Under the pieces are notes generated by a model. That model had not been told where the DNA came from. It worked only from the letters and a program-made list of their open reading frames with translations, and ran no database searches. From the NCBI GenBank assembly GCA_037044905.1, contig JBAOKB010000144.1:186001-250000 (forward strand): a stretch of DNA of 64,000 nt, given 5' to 3'. The translations under genes were made by a program, and so were the position numbers. Position 1 is the first letter of the stretch. Every line of letters begins with the position of its first letter. This document shows, in pieces, positions 9,853-20,276 of the stretch. This DNA is from Hortaea werneckii. Lineage: Eukaryota; Ascomycota; Dothideomycetes; Mycosphaerellales; Teratosphaeriaceae.

Positions 9853-12800
9853 ATGGCGCGGCTCGGGCGCCTGGGCTTCCTGGGCATTGCAGTCGTCTTC
9901 CATCTCGTCTACATCCTCTCCATTTTCGATGTCTACTTCAGGAGTCCCATCGTTAGTGGCATGCGGGCCTACCGCGTGGAGGGGACCAAGGCTCCTGCGA
10001 AGCGACTGGTGCTTTATGTTGGTATGAAGAAGAAACCTATAAACCCATGCTACAAGGAGGCTTGCTGATGTTTTCATACACACAGGGGACGGACTACGAG
10101 CCGACAAAGCGTTCCAATCCTTTCCCGACCCATCGCCCAATGTCGCGAACGATCCCTCTGCCCAGGAGCCGCGCCCCTTGACCCCGTTTCTCCGCTCCAA
10201 AGTTCTCGAGGAAGGCACGTTCGGCGTGTCGCATACACGCGTGCCTACCGAATCGAGACCAGGCCATGTCGCACTCATTGCTGGCCTCTACGAAGATGTA
10301 TCGGCTGTCGCAACAGGGTGGAAGTTAAACCCTGTCAACTTCGATAGTGTCTTCAACAGGAGCAGCCATACGTGGAGTTGGGGCAGTCCGGATATCCTAC
10401 CAATGTTCTCGACTGGTGCTGTGCCGGGGCGAGTAACTGATGCAACGTACGGGGCCGAGTTCGAAGACTTCAGCAAGGATGCAACCGAATTGGATTTCTG
10501 GGTCTTCGATCGCGTGAAGCAGCTGTTCAAGAATGCTGAGACGGATCCGGAGCTGAACAGGCAGCTTCGGCAAGAGAAGATCGTGTTCTTCCTACATCTC
10601 CTTGGACTTGATACTACTGGGCATGGATACCGTCCGTACTCGCGAGAGTACTTGCACAACATCAAGATCGTCGACGAAGGCGTGCAGGAAATCACCAAGA
10701 TCATCGATGAATTCTATGGCGACGACGACACAGCTTACGTCTTCACTGCGGACCACGGCATGAGCGACTGGGGTAGCCACGGTGACGGGCACCCTGACAA
10801 CACTCGCACACCACTTATCGCCTGGGGCGCAGGGATTGAGAAGCCGAAGACTGTAGCGAAAGGATTCGCACCAGGGCATGAAGACCAATTTTCACACGAT
10901 TGGCATCTTGATCATGTCCAACGCCACGATGTTGCCCAGGCCGATATTGCGACCTTGATGGCGTACCTCGTGGGCTTGGAATTCCCAGTCAATTCAGTTG
11001 GCGAATTGCCTCTGGAGTACATGTCGGCCGGGGATGATGAGAAGGCGAGAGCCATGCTTGTCAACGCGAAACAGATTCTTGAAATGTACCATGTGAAAGA
11101 AGACAACAAGCGGGCGACCACATTCCGCTTCAAGCCGCATTGGCGATTCGCCAGTGCCGATCAGACGGTTGAAAGTCGTCTCGCTCATATCGAGGCCACC
11201 ATTCAGCAAGGCCGGTATCAAGACGCTATTGAGGCATCAGACGAGCTTATGAAATTGGGGCTGGAAGGCTTGCGATACCTTCAAACTTACGATTGGCTAT
11301 TTCTGCGTGCTCTTGTCACCGCAGGCTATGTCGGCTGGATCGCATTCGCTTTCACAACAGCCGTCGATAGCTACATGCTTGGCGGCAAGATCGAGGCGGC
11401 AAGGACAGTCACGAGCGTGATTGCATTCTCATCGATTTTGGTCGCCCTGTGCAGCTTCTTATTCGTCCAATCGAGCCCTTTGACGTACTATGCGTATGCC
11501 TTCTTCCCGGTCATGTTCTGGGAAGAGGTCTTCGTGCGCCGTCAGGCATTGATAGAAGGCAAGAACAGAGTCTTCGCAAACTTCACCAATCAAGACTGCG
11601 TTAAGTTTGCGTTCAATGTCTTGATGTACACTGGCATCCTCGAGGTCATGGTAAAGTCAATGAAAGTCCATCTGGAGCAATGTATGAAGCTAACGAGCAA
11701 CAGGTGCAAAGCTACTATCATCGCGAGATCTATACTATCGTCTACGCAGCCATGGTTGGCTGGCCACTGTTCTACGGCACATCTTTCGTGAAGACCAACG
11801 GCCTTCTTTGCGCGACCTGGGCTTTGGGTTGCGCAAGCATGTCTATTTTTACTCTTCTGCCAGCTAACAAGGTCGAGGACGCCAATCTCATTTTCCTCGG
11901 CGGTCTCCTGATCCTCACACTTGGCGTGCTTTACATAGCTTTCGAGAAGAGCTTAATCGCATCAGCTGCGCCTTCTGGCAGCGGACTCAGTGCGCCCAAA
12001 GCAGACGGCCTTTCCCGCTCAATTCTGGGAGTCCAGGTCGGGTTGGTGGCTCTTGCCATGATTGTGACGAGATCAAGTGTCACTTCTCTGCAGGCCAAGC
12101 AGGGCTTGCCGCTTGGTACGCAGCTAGTAGGATGGGCTACGCTTGGTAAGTCTTTCTTTTCTTTGAGCTGAGATCGTGTACGACAAGGCGACGAAAATGT
12201 CTGCGATGCAGGAAAGGATTTCGTGATCCGCACCTGTGATCAGCTACACAGGCCTTACCAAGCTCCGGCGGCTGTGACTCTCAAAGAAACATCACTCTCG
12301 GCAAGTCCCAGAGGTCACGACTCCATGGATCGAGACCCCTTTGCGAATGCAGTGCTTCCGGGTCCCTCACAAGTGCCACCTGCCAGGGTGAGACGATGTT
12401 CGACGAGGAATGACCCCAACGCAAGCAGAGACCTGAAATACTGGCATGAGTATGTTCACTCGTTGCCAATCCTGCTCCAAATTGCTTTCGCACTAGCCAT
12501 GGCCCTATGGCTTTTGCCAGTCACTTTGTGCTGGGCTGCCTGGTACCTGCTCTGGCAATTGCCAAAGAAAGCGATTCGACGCAGGTCAAGGATGGAACGT
12601 GGCCACCCTCCCTCACCTCAACATCGCGTGGAAGCCGATGCTTCTGGCCATCAAGCGAATCTCATCAGCCCTAAATCGGCGACTTCTCTGGAGACCCTGC
12701 ACCACTCGCAGCGGCGTGCATCGTCGCGGCGGAGCTCTGGGCATCATCAGACGGTGGCAGTCCCTCTGAGCGCATATTACGCTGCCAATCGTGCCAATGA

Positions 12801-13855
12801 CTCGTTATACTCTGGAAGCACAAGGCCGTCGCGAAGACCATCTTTCTCCACGGATGTCGTACACGATCTTGTAACAGCTTGTGATATTGAACAGTCGCCA
12901 CTATGAATCTTGCTGACAACCGAGCAGTCGCGTCCCTAGTCGTCCCATTCTTTCACGCATTGCAACCTCAGGATCATTATTTGCATCGATTAGTGGTTGT
13001 CTTCCTAGCGTTTGGGCCGCTCTTCATCATCTTGACGATTTCCTACGAAGGCCTGTTCTACTTTGCTATCGCCATCACACTACTTTCTTGGTAAGGCAAT
13101 ACACCATTGCAAGCTCAAGTAGCAAGCTACAGTAGCAACGAGAGCTAACACGATTCTTTAGGGTCCGTCTCGAACATCGTATTTACCGCTACTTCTCGAG
13201 CGCCACCTCAACCGACTCCACTAAACCATCGCGTGAGCTTTCCAGTCCGCTTACACCTGCAATGAGCGCAGCAACCGACCGTGAAGCCGCACTGAAAAGC
13301 GGCGACTACCGCGCACTCACCCTCTCCGATGCCCGCATCTGCCTCTTCTTCCTCTACCTCCTGCAATCGGCCTTCTTCTCCACCGGCAACATCGCCTCCG
13401 TCAGCTCCTTCTCCCTCGACGCCGTCTACCGTCTCCTCCCCATCTTCGACCCCTTCAGCCAAGGCGCCCTGCTCCTGCTCAAAATGCTCGCCCCTTTCGC
13501 CCTCGTCTCCGCCAACCTCGGCATCCTCACCAAACGACTCAAGCTGCAAGGCGGCAGCCTGTTCGCCGTCGTCATGGGAATCAGCGATTACCTGACCCTA
13601 CGCTTCTTTTGGGAAGTAAGGGACGAGGGTTCCTGGCTCGATATCGGCGAGAGTATCAGTATGTTTGTCATTGCGAGCACGTTGTGCGTCTTTGTTGCGG
13701 CGTTGGAAGCGCTGAGCGAGGTTTTCGTTAAGGGCGTCGAGTTTAGGGATGATGGCGTACCTACTGCGGAGGGATCTGGGACGGCGGCGGCGGCGGCTAG
13801 TAATGGGTCTTTGAACGGTTCGACGAAGGGGAAGAAGACGGCGAAGAAAGGGTGA
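9853..13855 (+). CDS. MCD4: GPI ethanolamine phosphate transferase 1 (Mcd4)
   Basis: Exons are 9853-10021, 10086-11650, 11704-12145, 12928-13090 and 13162-13855, giving about 1010 residues, the usual Mcd4 length. The enzyme adds phosphoethanolamine to the first mannose of GPI anchors in the ER membrane. It starts with a signal-anchor (LGFLGIAVVFHLVYIL). The catalytic alkaline-phosphatase-like domain carries GDGLRADKA, the metal-site ESRPGHVA, GLDTTGHGYRP and the FTADHGMSDWGSHG motif. About fourteen membrane segments follow. Introns 1, 2 and 4 are 64, 53 and 71 nt. Intron 3 is 782 nt and contains an open frame (next entry). The splice from 12145 to 12928 restores the conserved junction GWATL-VASLVVPFFH, which is why I prefer it over ending the protein at 12171. 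No frameshift is seen. Confidence 0.93.
12325..12906 (+). CDS. Possible nested gene or cassette exon inside MCD4 intron 3
   Basis: A continuous frame fills most of the 782-nt intron. From its first ATG (12325) it encodes 193 residues; without requiring ATG it is open from at least 12212. The product would have a polar N-terminus with an acidic/basic mix, one clear hydrophobic membrane segment (ILLQIAFALAMALWLLP, extending through CWAAWYLLW) directly followed by a basic cluster (KKAIRRRSR), then a Ser/Arg-rich tail. Just upstream, 12146-12211 itself looks like a complete 66-nt intron (GTAAGT to GCAG). Splicing there keeps this frame in phase with MCD4, so alternative transcripts ending at 12906 are possible. 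Three readings are open: a same-strand nested gene, an alternative Mcd4 C-terminus, or a non-coding insertion. No family is recognised. Confidence 0.45.
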   Translation: MDRDPFANAVLPGPSQVPPARVRRCSTRNDPNASRDLKYWHEYVHSLPILLQIAFALAMALWLLPVTLCWAAWYLLWQLPKKAIRRRSRMERGHPPSPQHRVEADASGHQANLISPKSATSLETLHHSQRRASSRRSSGHHQTVAVPLSAYYAANRANDSLYSGSTRPSRRPSFSTDVVHDLVTACDIEQSPL

Positions 13856-14226
13856 TAGGACTAAGAAGTAGTATGAAGGAATCAAATGGACTCGCGGACA
13901 TATTGGGATCTAGGGATCTACGCATTCACACACACCCTTTCCTTTGGTGACTTTGGCTACAACGGGTGGATTTACAAGGTCCTTTCAAAAGCATATTTCT
14001 TGTGGAGCGAGCTATCCTTGAGGTCTTTTGCTGTTCGCTAACATCAACATGCAACGTGACGGCGGCCGGCTACATTGATTCGCTGCCTTGTTTTAGCAAG
14101 GAAACACCGGAGTGCGGAGCCATACATTTTCATGACGTGAAGCTCCATCAACCAAAAAGCTACGGCGGAGCCAACAAACTCGAGTCATTTCACCCTCATT
14201 GCCATCTAAGCTAATCATTCTGCTGC
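13856..14226. other. Intergenic, convergent 3' ends
   Basis: The stretch separates the MCD4 stop from the stop of the minus-strand AT-hook protein. No feature is seen. Confidence 0.5.
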
Positions 14227-16347
14227 TCACCGCCATGCCTGGCTGCTACTCCGATGATCGTCTTGGCTCATACTCTCAAATTCCATATCCCAGCCATCGA
14301 CCTCCTCGAACTTCCTCTTCGCCTCCTCGAGCTCCCTGCTTTTCGCGACCTGTCTCATGTCGACGGCGGGGAGATCGGTCGTGTCATCGCCATCCTCGTC
14401 CACTGATTCGTACGCGTCCTCGTTCTCCTTATCCGATGCGTTGCCAGCCCGGCCATAAGTCTTTGGTTGGCCTTTGCGCGTCTTAGCAGTTGCAGCGGTC
14501 GACTTGCGTGCTGGAGGCGCTGCGGAAGATTTACGTGCTGCTTGGGCTGATTTGCCGCCTCGGCTTTTGGTTTTGGTGCTAGGAGCGGCGCTCTTTCTTC
14601 CTTTAGAGGCTGCGCTTGTCCGACGCCTCATCCTCCCACCCAGTTCATCCTCGTCTTCATCGAGGTGGGCAGCGTCCAATTCATCTTCTTCATCTTCATC
14701 GGATGTGAAGTCGTACTCAATGGTGCGATGTCGAGGCCTGGGCTTCGCTCTGCGCTTTGGCAAGAGTGCTTGCAGATTGGCTGTAGATAGAGGCTTGGCT
14801 TTCTTCTTAGACCTCCCTTGCCGTTCAGGTTCTGGTGGCTGTTGCGTCATTTGTGACAATGGATCGGCGTAGATATCAGGCTCGGCTACATCGAAGGGAT
14901 CGTGTGGCAAAGGGCTGCTACTCGCTGGCTCGGCCATTGTCGCATTGGGAACATCCTGTTCGGACTCTTCCTCAGGCAAAATTGCACGTTGCTGCTGCTG
15001 CCGCAAACTCGATCTTGGCGGCGTGGCGCCGTAGAGATCCTCTTCGTGCTCTTGCTCGGTGGAGGGCACTACGTATTCTCCAGCGACATTCTGTTCTGTG
15101 CGGTTACGTTCAGAAGTCTCGGAGAGCGGAGAGGAAGATGGCGAAGAATTGATGACCTGCACTTCTGAGTCCGCTTGAGGCTGTGATGATGCGCCTGGCT
15201 GAGACACTTGTTGTGGCGATGCTGCAGACAAAGTGCTTGCCACCACATCCCCTTCCATGTTCGGAGCTGGAAGGCTCTGCCTTTGACGTTTTGCTCGAAG
15301 CGCATCCAATGCTGACATCGAAGTGTCCATAGCAGCGGAATTTCGCTTCTTGGAATGCGCTGTGGAGGTTTTCGCCTCGGTATGTACGGCTGGACTTGTG
15401 CCTTGCTTCTTTTTACTGCTCACTGATGAGACTCTCTTTGCCTTGTTTGCGTGAATTGGTGTGCCTTCGGCTTCAGGTCTGAAGTCATCCTCTTCATCCT
15501 CGCTTTGGCCGAGCGCTAGATCGAACACGCTAGGATCGTCAACCTCTGGAGCTAAGTTGACCGCAGAAGGTCTAGTAGTCCGCTGCTGCACCATTGCAAG
15601 CATACTCGGCTGCCTTGGCCTGCGTTTGAAATTCTTCAGGGCCAGGATACTGGTCTCGGCGGCAGGAGTGTTCTGCGGTCGAATCACAGAACTCGGCGGT
15701 GCTACAGAAGAGCGCCTAGCTTGCACTGTGCTTGCTTTGCCAGAAGGAGGAGGAGAGGCCGTCAAAGATAACTCAGACTGGCCCTCTCGAGCTGTGCTGG
15801 TACTCTGACGCGTGTTGATGGATCTCCTCGGCGTAGGCTTGGACGGGGCTGCTTGCTCGGTCGCCTCACGCTCAACATGTGCCGATCGGATCTTCGTCCC
15901 CTCTGCTTCCTGCTGCGCGGTTTCCTCCATCCGTTTCTTCAAACCTGCCATGACCTGGCTTCGTGCTTCGCTCTGCACTGGCTTTCGCGTCATCCTAGGC
16001 GGGCGTCTCCCACCATTGCCCTTCTTCGCAGTGGGCGGCGGCGGTCCGTCGCTCTTGGCAAGCTCATCTGTCGTAGTCACAACATCGCTACGCGGCGCGT
16101 CATTATCCTCCTGCCCACCAAGCCCGCCCGTCATGACCAATTCATCTTCATCCTGGGTCGCTTTCTTTGGTCTCCCTCTGGGAGTCTTTGCAGTCTTTAC
16201 GAGACCCTCGGTGTTGCCATCATCCGCATATACGGGCGCTTGCGACGCGCGTGTGGTGTTCGTCTTCTCGCGCAGCGCTTGTCGCTTGGGTTGGGCCTTC
16301 GCGGGCGATGGAGGGTGCGTGGAGGGCGCGCTCCGCAATCGTGCCAT
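14227..16347 (-). CDS. Large disordered nuclear protein with an AT-hook-like motif
   Basis: A single exon of 706 residues starts at the ATG at 16347. It is almost wholly low-complexity: Lys/Arg/Ser/Pro-rich with acidic patches (DEDEEDELDAA) in the C-terminal third. Near residue 57 it has PRGRPKK, an AT-hook core that binds the minor groove of AT-rich DNA. Short blocks stand out from the disorder and may be the conserved parts: ILALKNFKRRPRQPSMLAMVQ-like residues in the first half, ALLPKRR near residue 540, and a C-terminal helix ELEEAKRKFEEVDGWDMEFE. Such a layout suggests a chromatin or kinetochore-associated protein, but I cannot assign it. It diverges from the aminopeptidase gene across 365 bp. 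Confidence 0.7.
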   Translation of the reverse strand: MARLRSAPSTHPPSPAKAQPKRQALREKTNTTRASQAPVYADDGNTEGLVKTAKTPRGRPKKATQDEDELVMTGGLGGQEDNDAPRSDVVTTTDELAKSDGPPPPTAKKGNGGRRPPRMTRKPVQSEARSQVMAGLKKRMEETAQQEAEGTKIRSAHVEREATEQAAPSKPTPRRSINTRQSTSTAREGQSELSLTASPPPSGKASTVQARRSSVAPPSSVIRPQNTPAAETSILALKNFKRRPRQPSMLAMVQQRTTRPSAVNLAPEVDDPSVFDLALGQSEDEEDDFRPEAEGTPIHANKAKRVSSVSSKKKQGTSPAVHTEAKTSTAHSKKRNSAAMDTSMSALDALRAKRQRQSLPAPNMEGDVVASTLSAASPQQVSQPGASSQPQADSEVQVINSSPSSSPLSETSERNRTEQNVAGEYVVPSTEQEHEEDLYGATPPRSSLRQQQQRAILPEEESEQDVPNATMAEPASSSPLPHDPFDVAEPDIYADPLSQMTQQPPEPERQGRSKKKAKPLSTANLQALLPKRRAKPRPRHRTIEYDFTSDEDEEDELDAAHLDEDEDELGGRMRRRTSAASKGRKSAAPSTKTKSRGGKSAQAARKSSAAPPARKSTAATAKTRKGQPKTYGRAGNASDKENEDAYESVDEDGDDTTDLPAVDMRQVAKSRELEEAKRKFEEVDGWDMEFESMSQDDHRSSSQAWR

Positions 16348-16712
16348 GGTCCTTCTATTCGTGCGCCTCAGCGCATCGCTTGATAGGAATATCGCTCAGA
16401 TGGTGGTTGGTATGAGTTTAGTCGCAGTGGTGACGTTGAAGTGTGCGCGCGAAGCGACGCGTCCGAGGATGTTTGGACCAGTCCCAGAGCTTTTGCATGC
16501 CGCACCCCCACCGCCATCCGTCATGGGTACCATCGCGCGGTCACGTGATTATGGGCGTCGTACCTTCTGACTCTTATGGGCGACGTCGAACCAAAGGTTT
16601 CATAACCAAACTCATTTTCCGAACATAGCGGAAGCGCAGCGAACTCGAAAATCTCATCAGAAATTGTGCATAAGCTGCTGGTGTGAAGCTTTAGTGCCCA
16701 ATCTGAAGCCGA
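16348..16712. promoter_or_regulatory. Shared divergent promoter region
   Basis: This 365-bp gap lies between two divergent start codons (minus-strand AT-hook protein and plus-strand aminopeptidase). It must hold both promoters. CACGTGA (around 16541-16547), an E-box-like site, is the only recognisable short element. Confidence 0.4.
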
Positions 16713-18909
16713 ATGACTACAGTCTTCAGCTTCCGCTGCACATTCCGGCTTCCCAAGATTGCTCTTGCTCAGCATAGCAGAACATTCATCTCGCACTCGA
16801 CCTGTCGCGCTTTTTCCGCCATGGCCATTCGTCCTGCGCCCGAGTCTGTACCCAAGGAGGCTGCAGCAAACATACATCAGCCGCGAGATCCAAATACGTT
16901 GTCGAATTACAATGCTTTCCGGACGAGGCATACCGAAGCCGACTTCGAAATTGACTTCAACGCCAAGCAGTTGAAGGGTACTGTCCATTTGACGCTGGAG
17001 AAGCTGGTTAAGGATGCCAGTAAGGTTATTTTGGATTCGAGGTAGGCCATGATCTATCATTTTGCTCCTTCACCCCGTCTTAATCTGGTGCTCCGGTGGA
17101 CCTATTTCCTTGTTAATTATAGATGCTACACTGGAGCTTAGAGCCGTGGCTAATCCAATCTCTAGCTACCTCGAGGTCTTCGGCGTCAAAGCTGGCTCTC
17201 GTGAGCTCAAATATGATCTGTCCACCTCCAGAGTAGAGCCATACGGCAGCCCGCTCAGCATTGCTGTGCCTAAGACCGACAGCAGTGAGCTTAAGCTCAG
17301 CATTGACGTGGCGACAACCAAAGAATGCACTGCTCTTCAATGGCTTACTCCAGCCCAAACCAGCAATAAGAAGCACCCTTACATGTTCTCTCAATGTCAA
17401 GCCATCCATGCCCGATCTCTCTTCCCTTGCCAGGACACTCCCGACGTTAAGTCGACCTACACGTTCAACCTTCGCTCTCCTCTGCCGGTGCTAGCGTCTG
17501 GACTTCCCACAGGCCCAAGGGACTTCAAGCCAGGTCAGAATGGAGAACCGGGGACTTTGCTCTATACTTTCCATCAGGCAATCCCCATGCCGTCTTATCT
17601 CTTCGCTATTGCAAGTGGCGATCTTGCCTCTGCTTCAATCGGCCCGCGGTCGACCGTCTGGACAGGACCAGAAGAGCTCAACGCCTCCCAGTGGGAGTTT
17701 GAGAAGGACACCGAACCCTACATCCAAGCGGCTGAGAAGATTGTCTACCCTTACGCGTGGACGACTTACAACGTCCTGGTTTTGCCGCCCTCTTTCCCAT
17801 ACGGTAAGCAAACCAGATGGCATTAATTCGTATAGAATACTGACTATATCGCTTGCTCAGGGGGTATGGAAAACCCAGTCTACACGTTTGCGACACCGAC
17901 AGTTGTGTCTGGCGACAGGCAGAACGTTGATGTCATTGCCCACGAGCTGAGTCACTCCTGGTCTGGCAATCTCGTCTCGAACGCCAGCTGGGAGCATTTC
18001 TGGCTGAACGAAGGCTGGACGACCTACCTCGAGCGGAGAATCCAGGCTGCTATCCATGGAAGTGACAAGCACCGTGACTTCTCCGCCATTATCGGCTGGA
18101 AAGCTCTCAGCGACAGTATCAAGCAATACGGCGAGGACCATGAGTTCACCAAGCTGATCCCGGATCTCAAGGGCCAAGACCCGGATGATGCCTTCTCTTC
18201 CATTCCTTATGAGAAAGGGTTTACTTTCCTCTACCATCTCGAAAAGCTCATCGGGAAGGAGAAGTGGGATAAGTTCATTCCACACTATTTCACTGCCTTC
18301 AAGGAGAAGTCAGTCGACTCATACGAGTTCAAAGCTACGCTGCTCAGCTTCTTCGACGGAGACGCTGAGGCGAGCAAGAAGCTGGAGAACTTGGAGTGGG
18401 ACACGTGGTTCTACAAGCCTGGCTTCCCTCCCAAACCCGATTTCGACACGGAGCTGGCGGACCAGTGCTACGAGCTCGCCAAGAAGTGGGAGGCACTCAA
18501 CGGAAGCAAGGCTGACAACTGGGAGCCCAGCCCCGTGGACATTAACAAGTTCACGTCAAACCAATCTGTAGTCTTCCTCGAGACCTTGCAATCGTCTCAG
18601 ACGACACTCAAGCCAGGTCTGATCGATCTGATGGGCAAGACGTACGGGTTCGCGCAATCTAAAAATGTTGAATTGGTCTCCCGATATTACGTCCTCGGCC
18701 TGCAGGCCAGGGATGAGAAGGTTTACGAGCCCGCGGCCGAGCTGCTCGGGAGGATTGGAAGGATGAAGTTCGTGCGACCGGTGTTTAGGGAGCTGATGAA
18801 GTGCGACATGGGGCTCGCGCAGAAGGTGTATGATGCGAACAAGGAGACTTGGCATCCGATTTGTCGAGATATGGTGAGGAAAATGTTGGAGAAGGGTCCG
18901 AAGGAGTAG
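16713..18909 (+). CDS. LAP2: Leukotriene A4 hydrolase-type M1 aminopeptidase
   Basis: Exons 16713-17041, 17166-17803 and 17861-18909 encode about 671 residues, the length of yeast Lap2. Substrate motif GGMENP spans the second splice. The zinc site HELSHSW followed by NEGWTTYLE is intact (HEXXH plus E 18 residues on), as are the ALQWLTPAQTS and FSQCQAIHARSLFPCQDTP blocks of the N-terminal domain. The helical C-terminal domain carries GRMKFVRPVF. Intron 1 is 124 nt. An attractive acceptor at 17122 would create a stop, while the one at 17165 (branch GGCTAAT) restores the family motif LDSSYLEV. The first 36 residues are rich in R, S and F without acidic residues, like a mitochondrial presequence. 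A second in-frame ATG at 16821 would give a cytosolic form. Confidence 0.93.
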
Positions 18910-20276
18910 GTGTGAGACATCTTTGATTAAAACAAGTTCATTTAGAACAGGAATTAAAGCATGTCAAAGATAGAATTGCCGTCCGCAGGCTGTGTTCAGA
19001 GGATTGAGTGGCTCTCGTCAGACTATACACGCTGTGACGGCCCACAACCAGCCTGCGGATCTTCCGACGCTTGCTTGGGCAATGATGATGCCATGCCTCA
19101 GGATTACCAGGCCTCGTTAAGGGTTCGCTTCGAGCAACACTGATCACCTGCATGGGCTACTACTAGCATCTCCTGAGGCACAATTCGAAATACACAACTC
19201 CCGCCTTTGCGCGAAGCAATGCCACGAGGCATAACCGGACCTTCGCAAGCAAATCTGGCAGACGTTTGATCATCAGCATGTCCTCCCACGACCAAGATGA
19301 TCCCCATTCTAATTGATGAGATGCCCTCTGATTGAGTTTCCTCGTAATAGCCGAAGACATCTCCACTACATTACTCCTGTAGAGTTCACGCTGACAGACC
19401 GGGATGGCTCTCTGGGTTGTCGGCAGATTCTAAACAAGGCGACTCCATATTTTCGCCGCCGTGGCTGCTCCACACCAAATCTCCAAGGACTTCTCGCTTC
19501 CCACAAGGATTTGAGGTAGGTTGTGTTGGACGATGTAGGTTTCCAGTCAACCTTTCGAGCTCTAGAGTTTGAGACCTCCTCGCGTGTTGCGAAAGGTTGC
19601 TTTGGCCTCATCACGTCAGTCTGGGCAATCACGTACAGAGGAATGTGACCACATGTCTGCGAGGATCGTCACAAACGGTCGAGAATCTAGCGAAGTTAAC
19701 AGGAAACGTCTGTAGTGGATGCACTGACGCCGTCACGTCTCTCATTCGTTGAACGGGTGCAATTTTTTCCTTTAAAGTCGACGCGTGAGCTTTTACAGGC
19801 GGCGAAATCCAACCAGGTCGATCGCCCGGGGGATCTGATTGGCCCGTGCCAGGTCGGCACACGAATCGTACCTGACACCAGGTGGAGGGGAGAGCGGACG
19901 TTGACTTTCGGCTGGCGAAAAAAACAGAGTTGACCCGACGCTGCGTCGTCACACACCCCTACAGTGCTACTATCCCTGGCAAGGAAGGGAGCGACAGGAA
20001 CTGCAGTCGTTTTTGCCGGCTTGGGAGTATGCAGATCCCAGGAGACCTGGCACAAAGGCCGGGCTGCTGGGAAAAGTCGACCTAGCACCGATGCTAGGAT
20101 AGTGCCTATCACATCCTTGCCCCGAGATCTTTCACATCTTGGAGGTTGCATTGGGTTCGCGGAGGTTTCAGATTGGGGAAGAAGAATATGATGTCGAGTG
20201 ATCTCCTTCTCTCTCCAACTCCTCCTCACGCTGGTGTTTCATCTCTTTCTTCCTGCGTTTGAGAGGGCAACCGACT
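18910..20276. other. 1.4-kb intergenic region
   Basis: I see no credible coding sequence. Short open frames lack conserved motifs and intron signals. It includes the long upstream region of the MFS transporter gene. Confidence 0.5.

Noticed and set aside
17042..17122. Acceptor at 17122 as the end of aminopeptidase intron 1
   Set aside because: It gives a stop six codons later. The acceptor at 17165 has a good branch site and restores the conserved LDSSYLEV.
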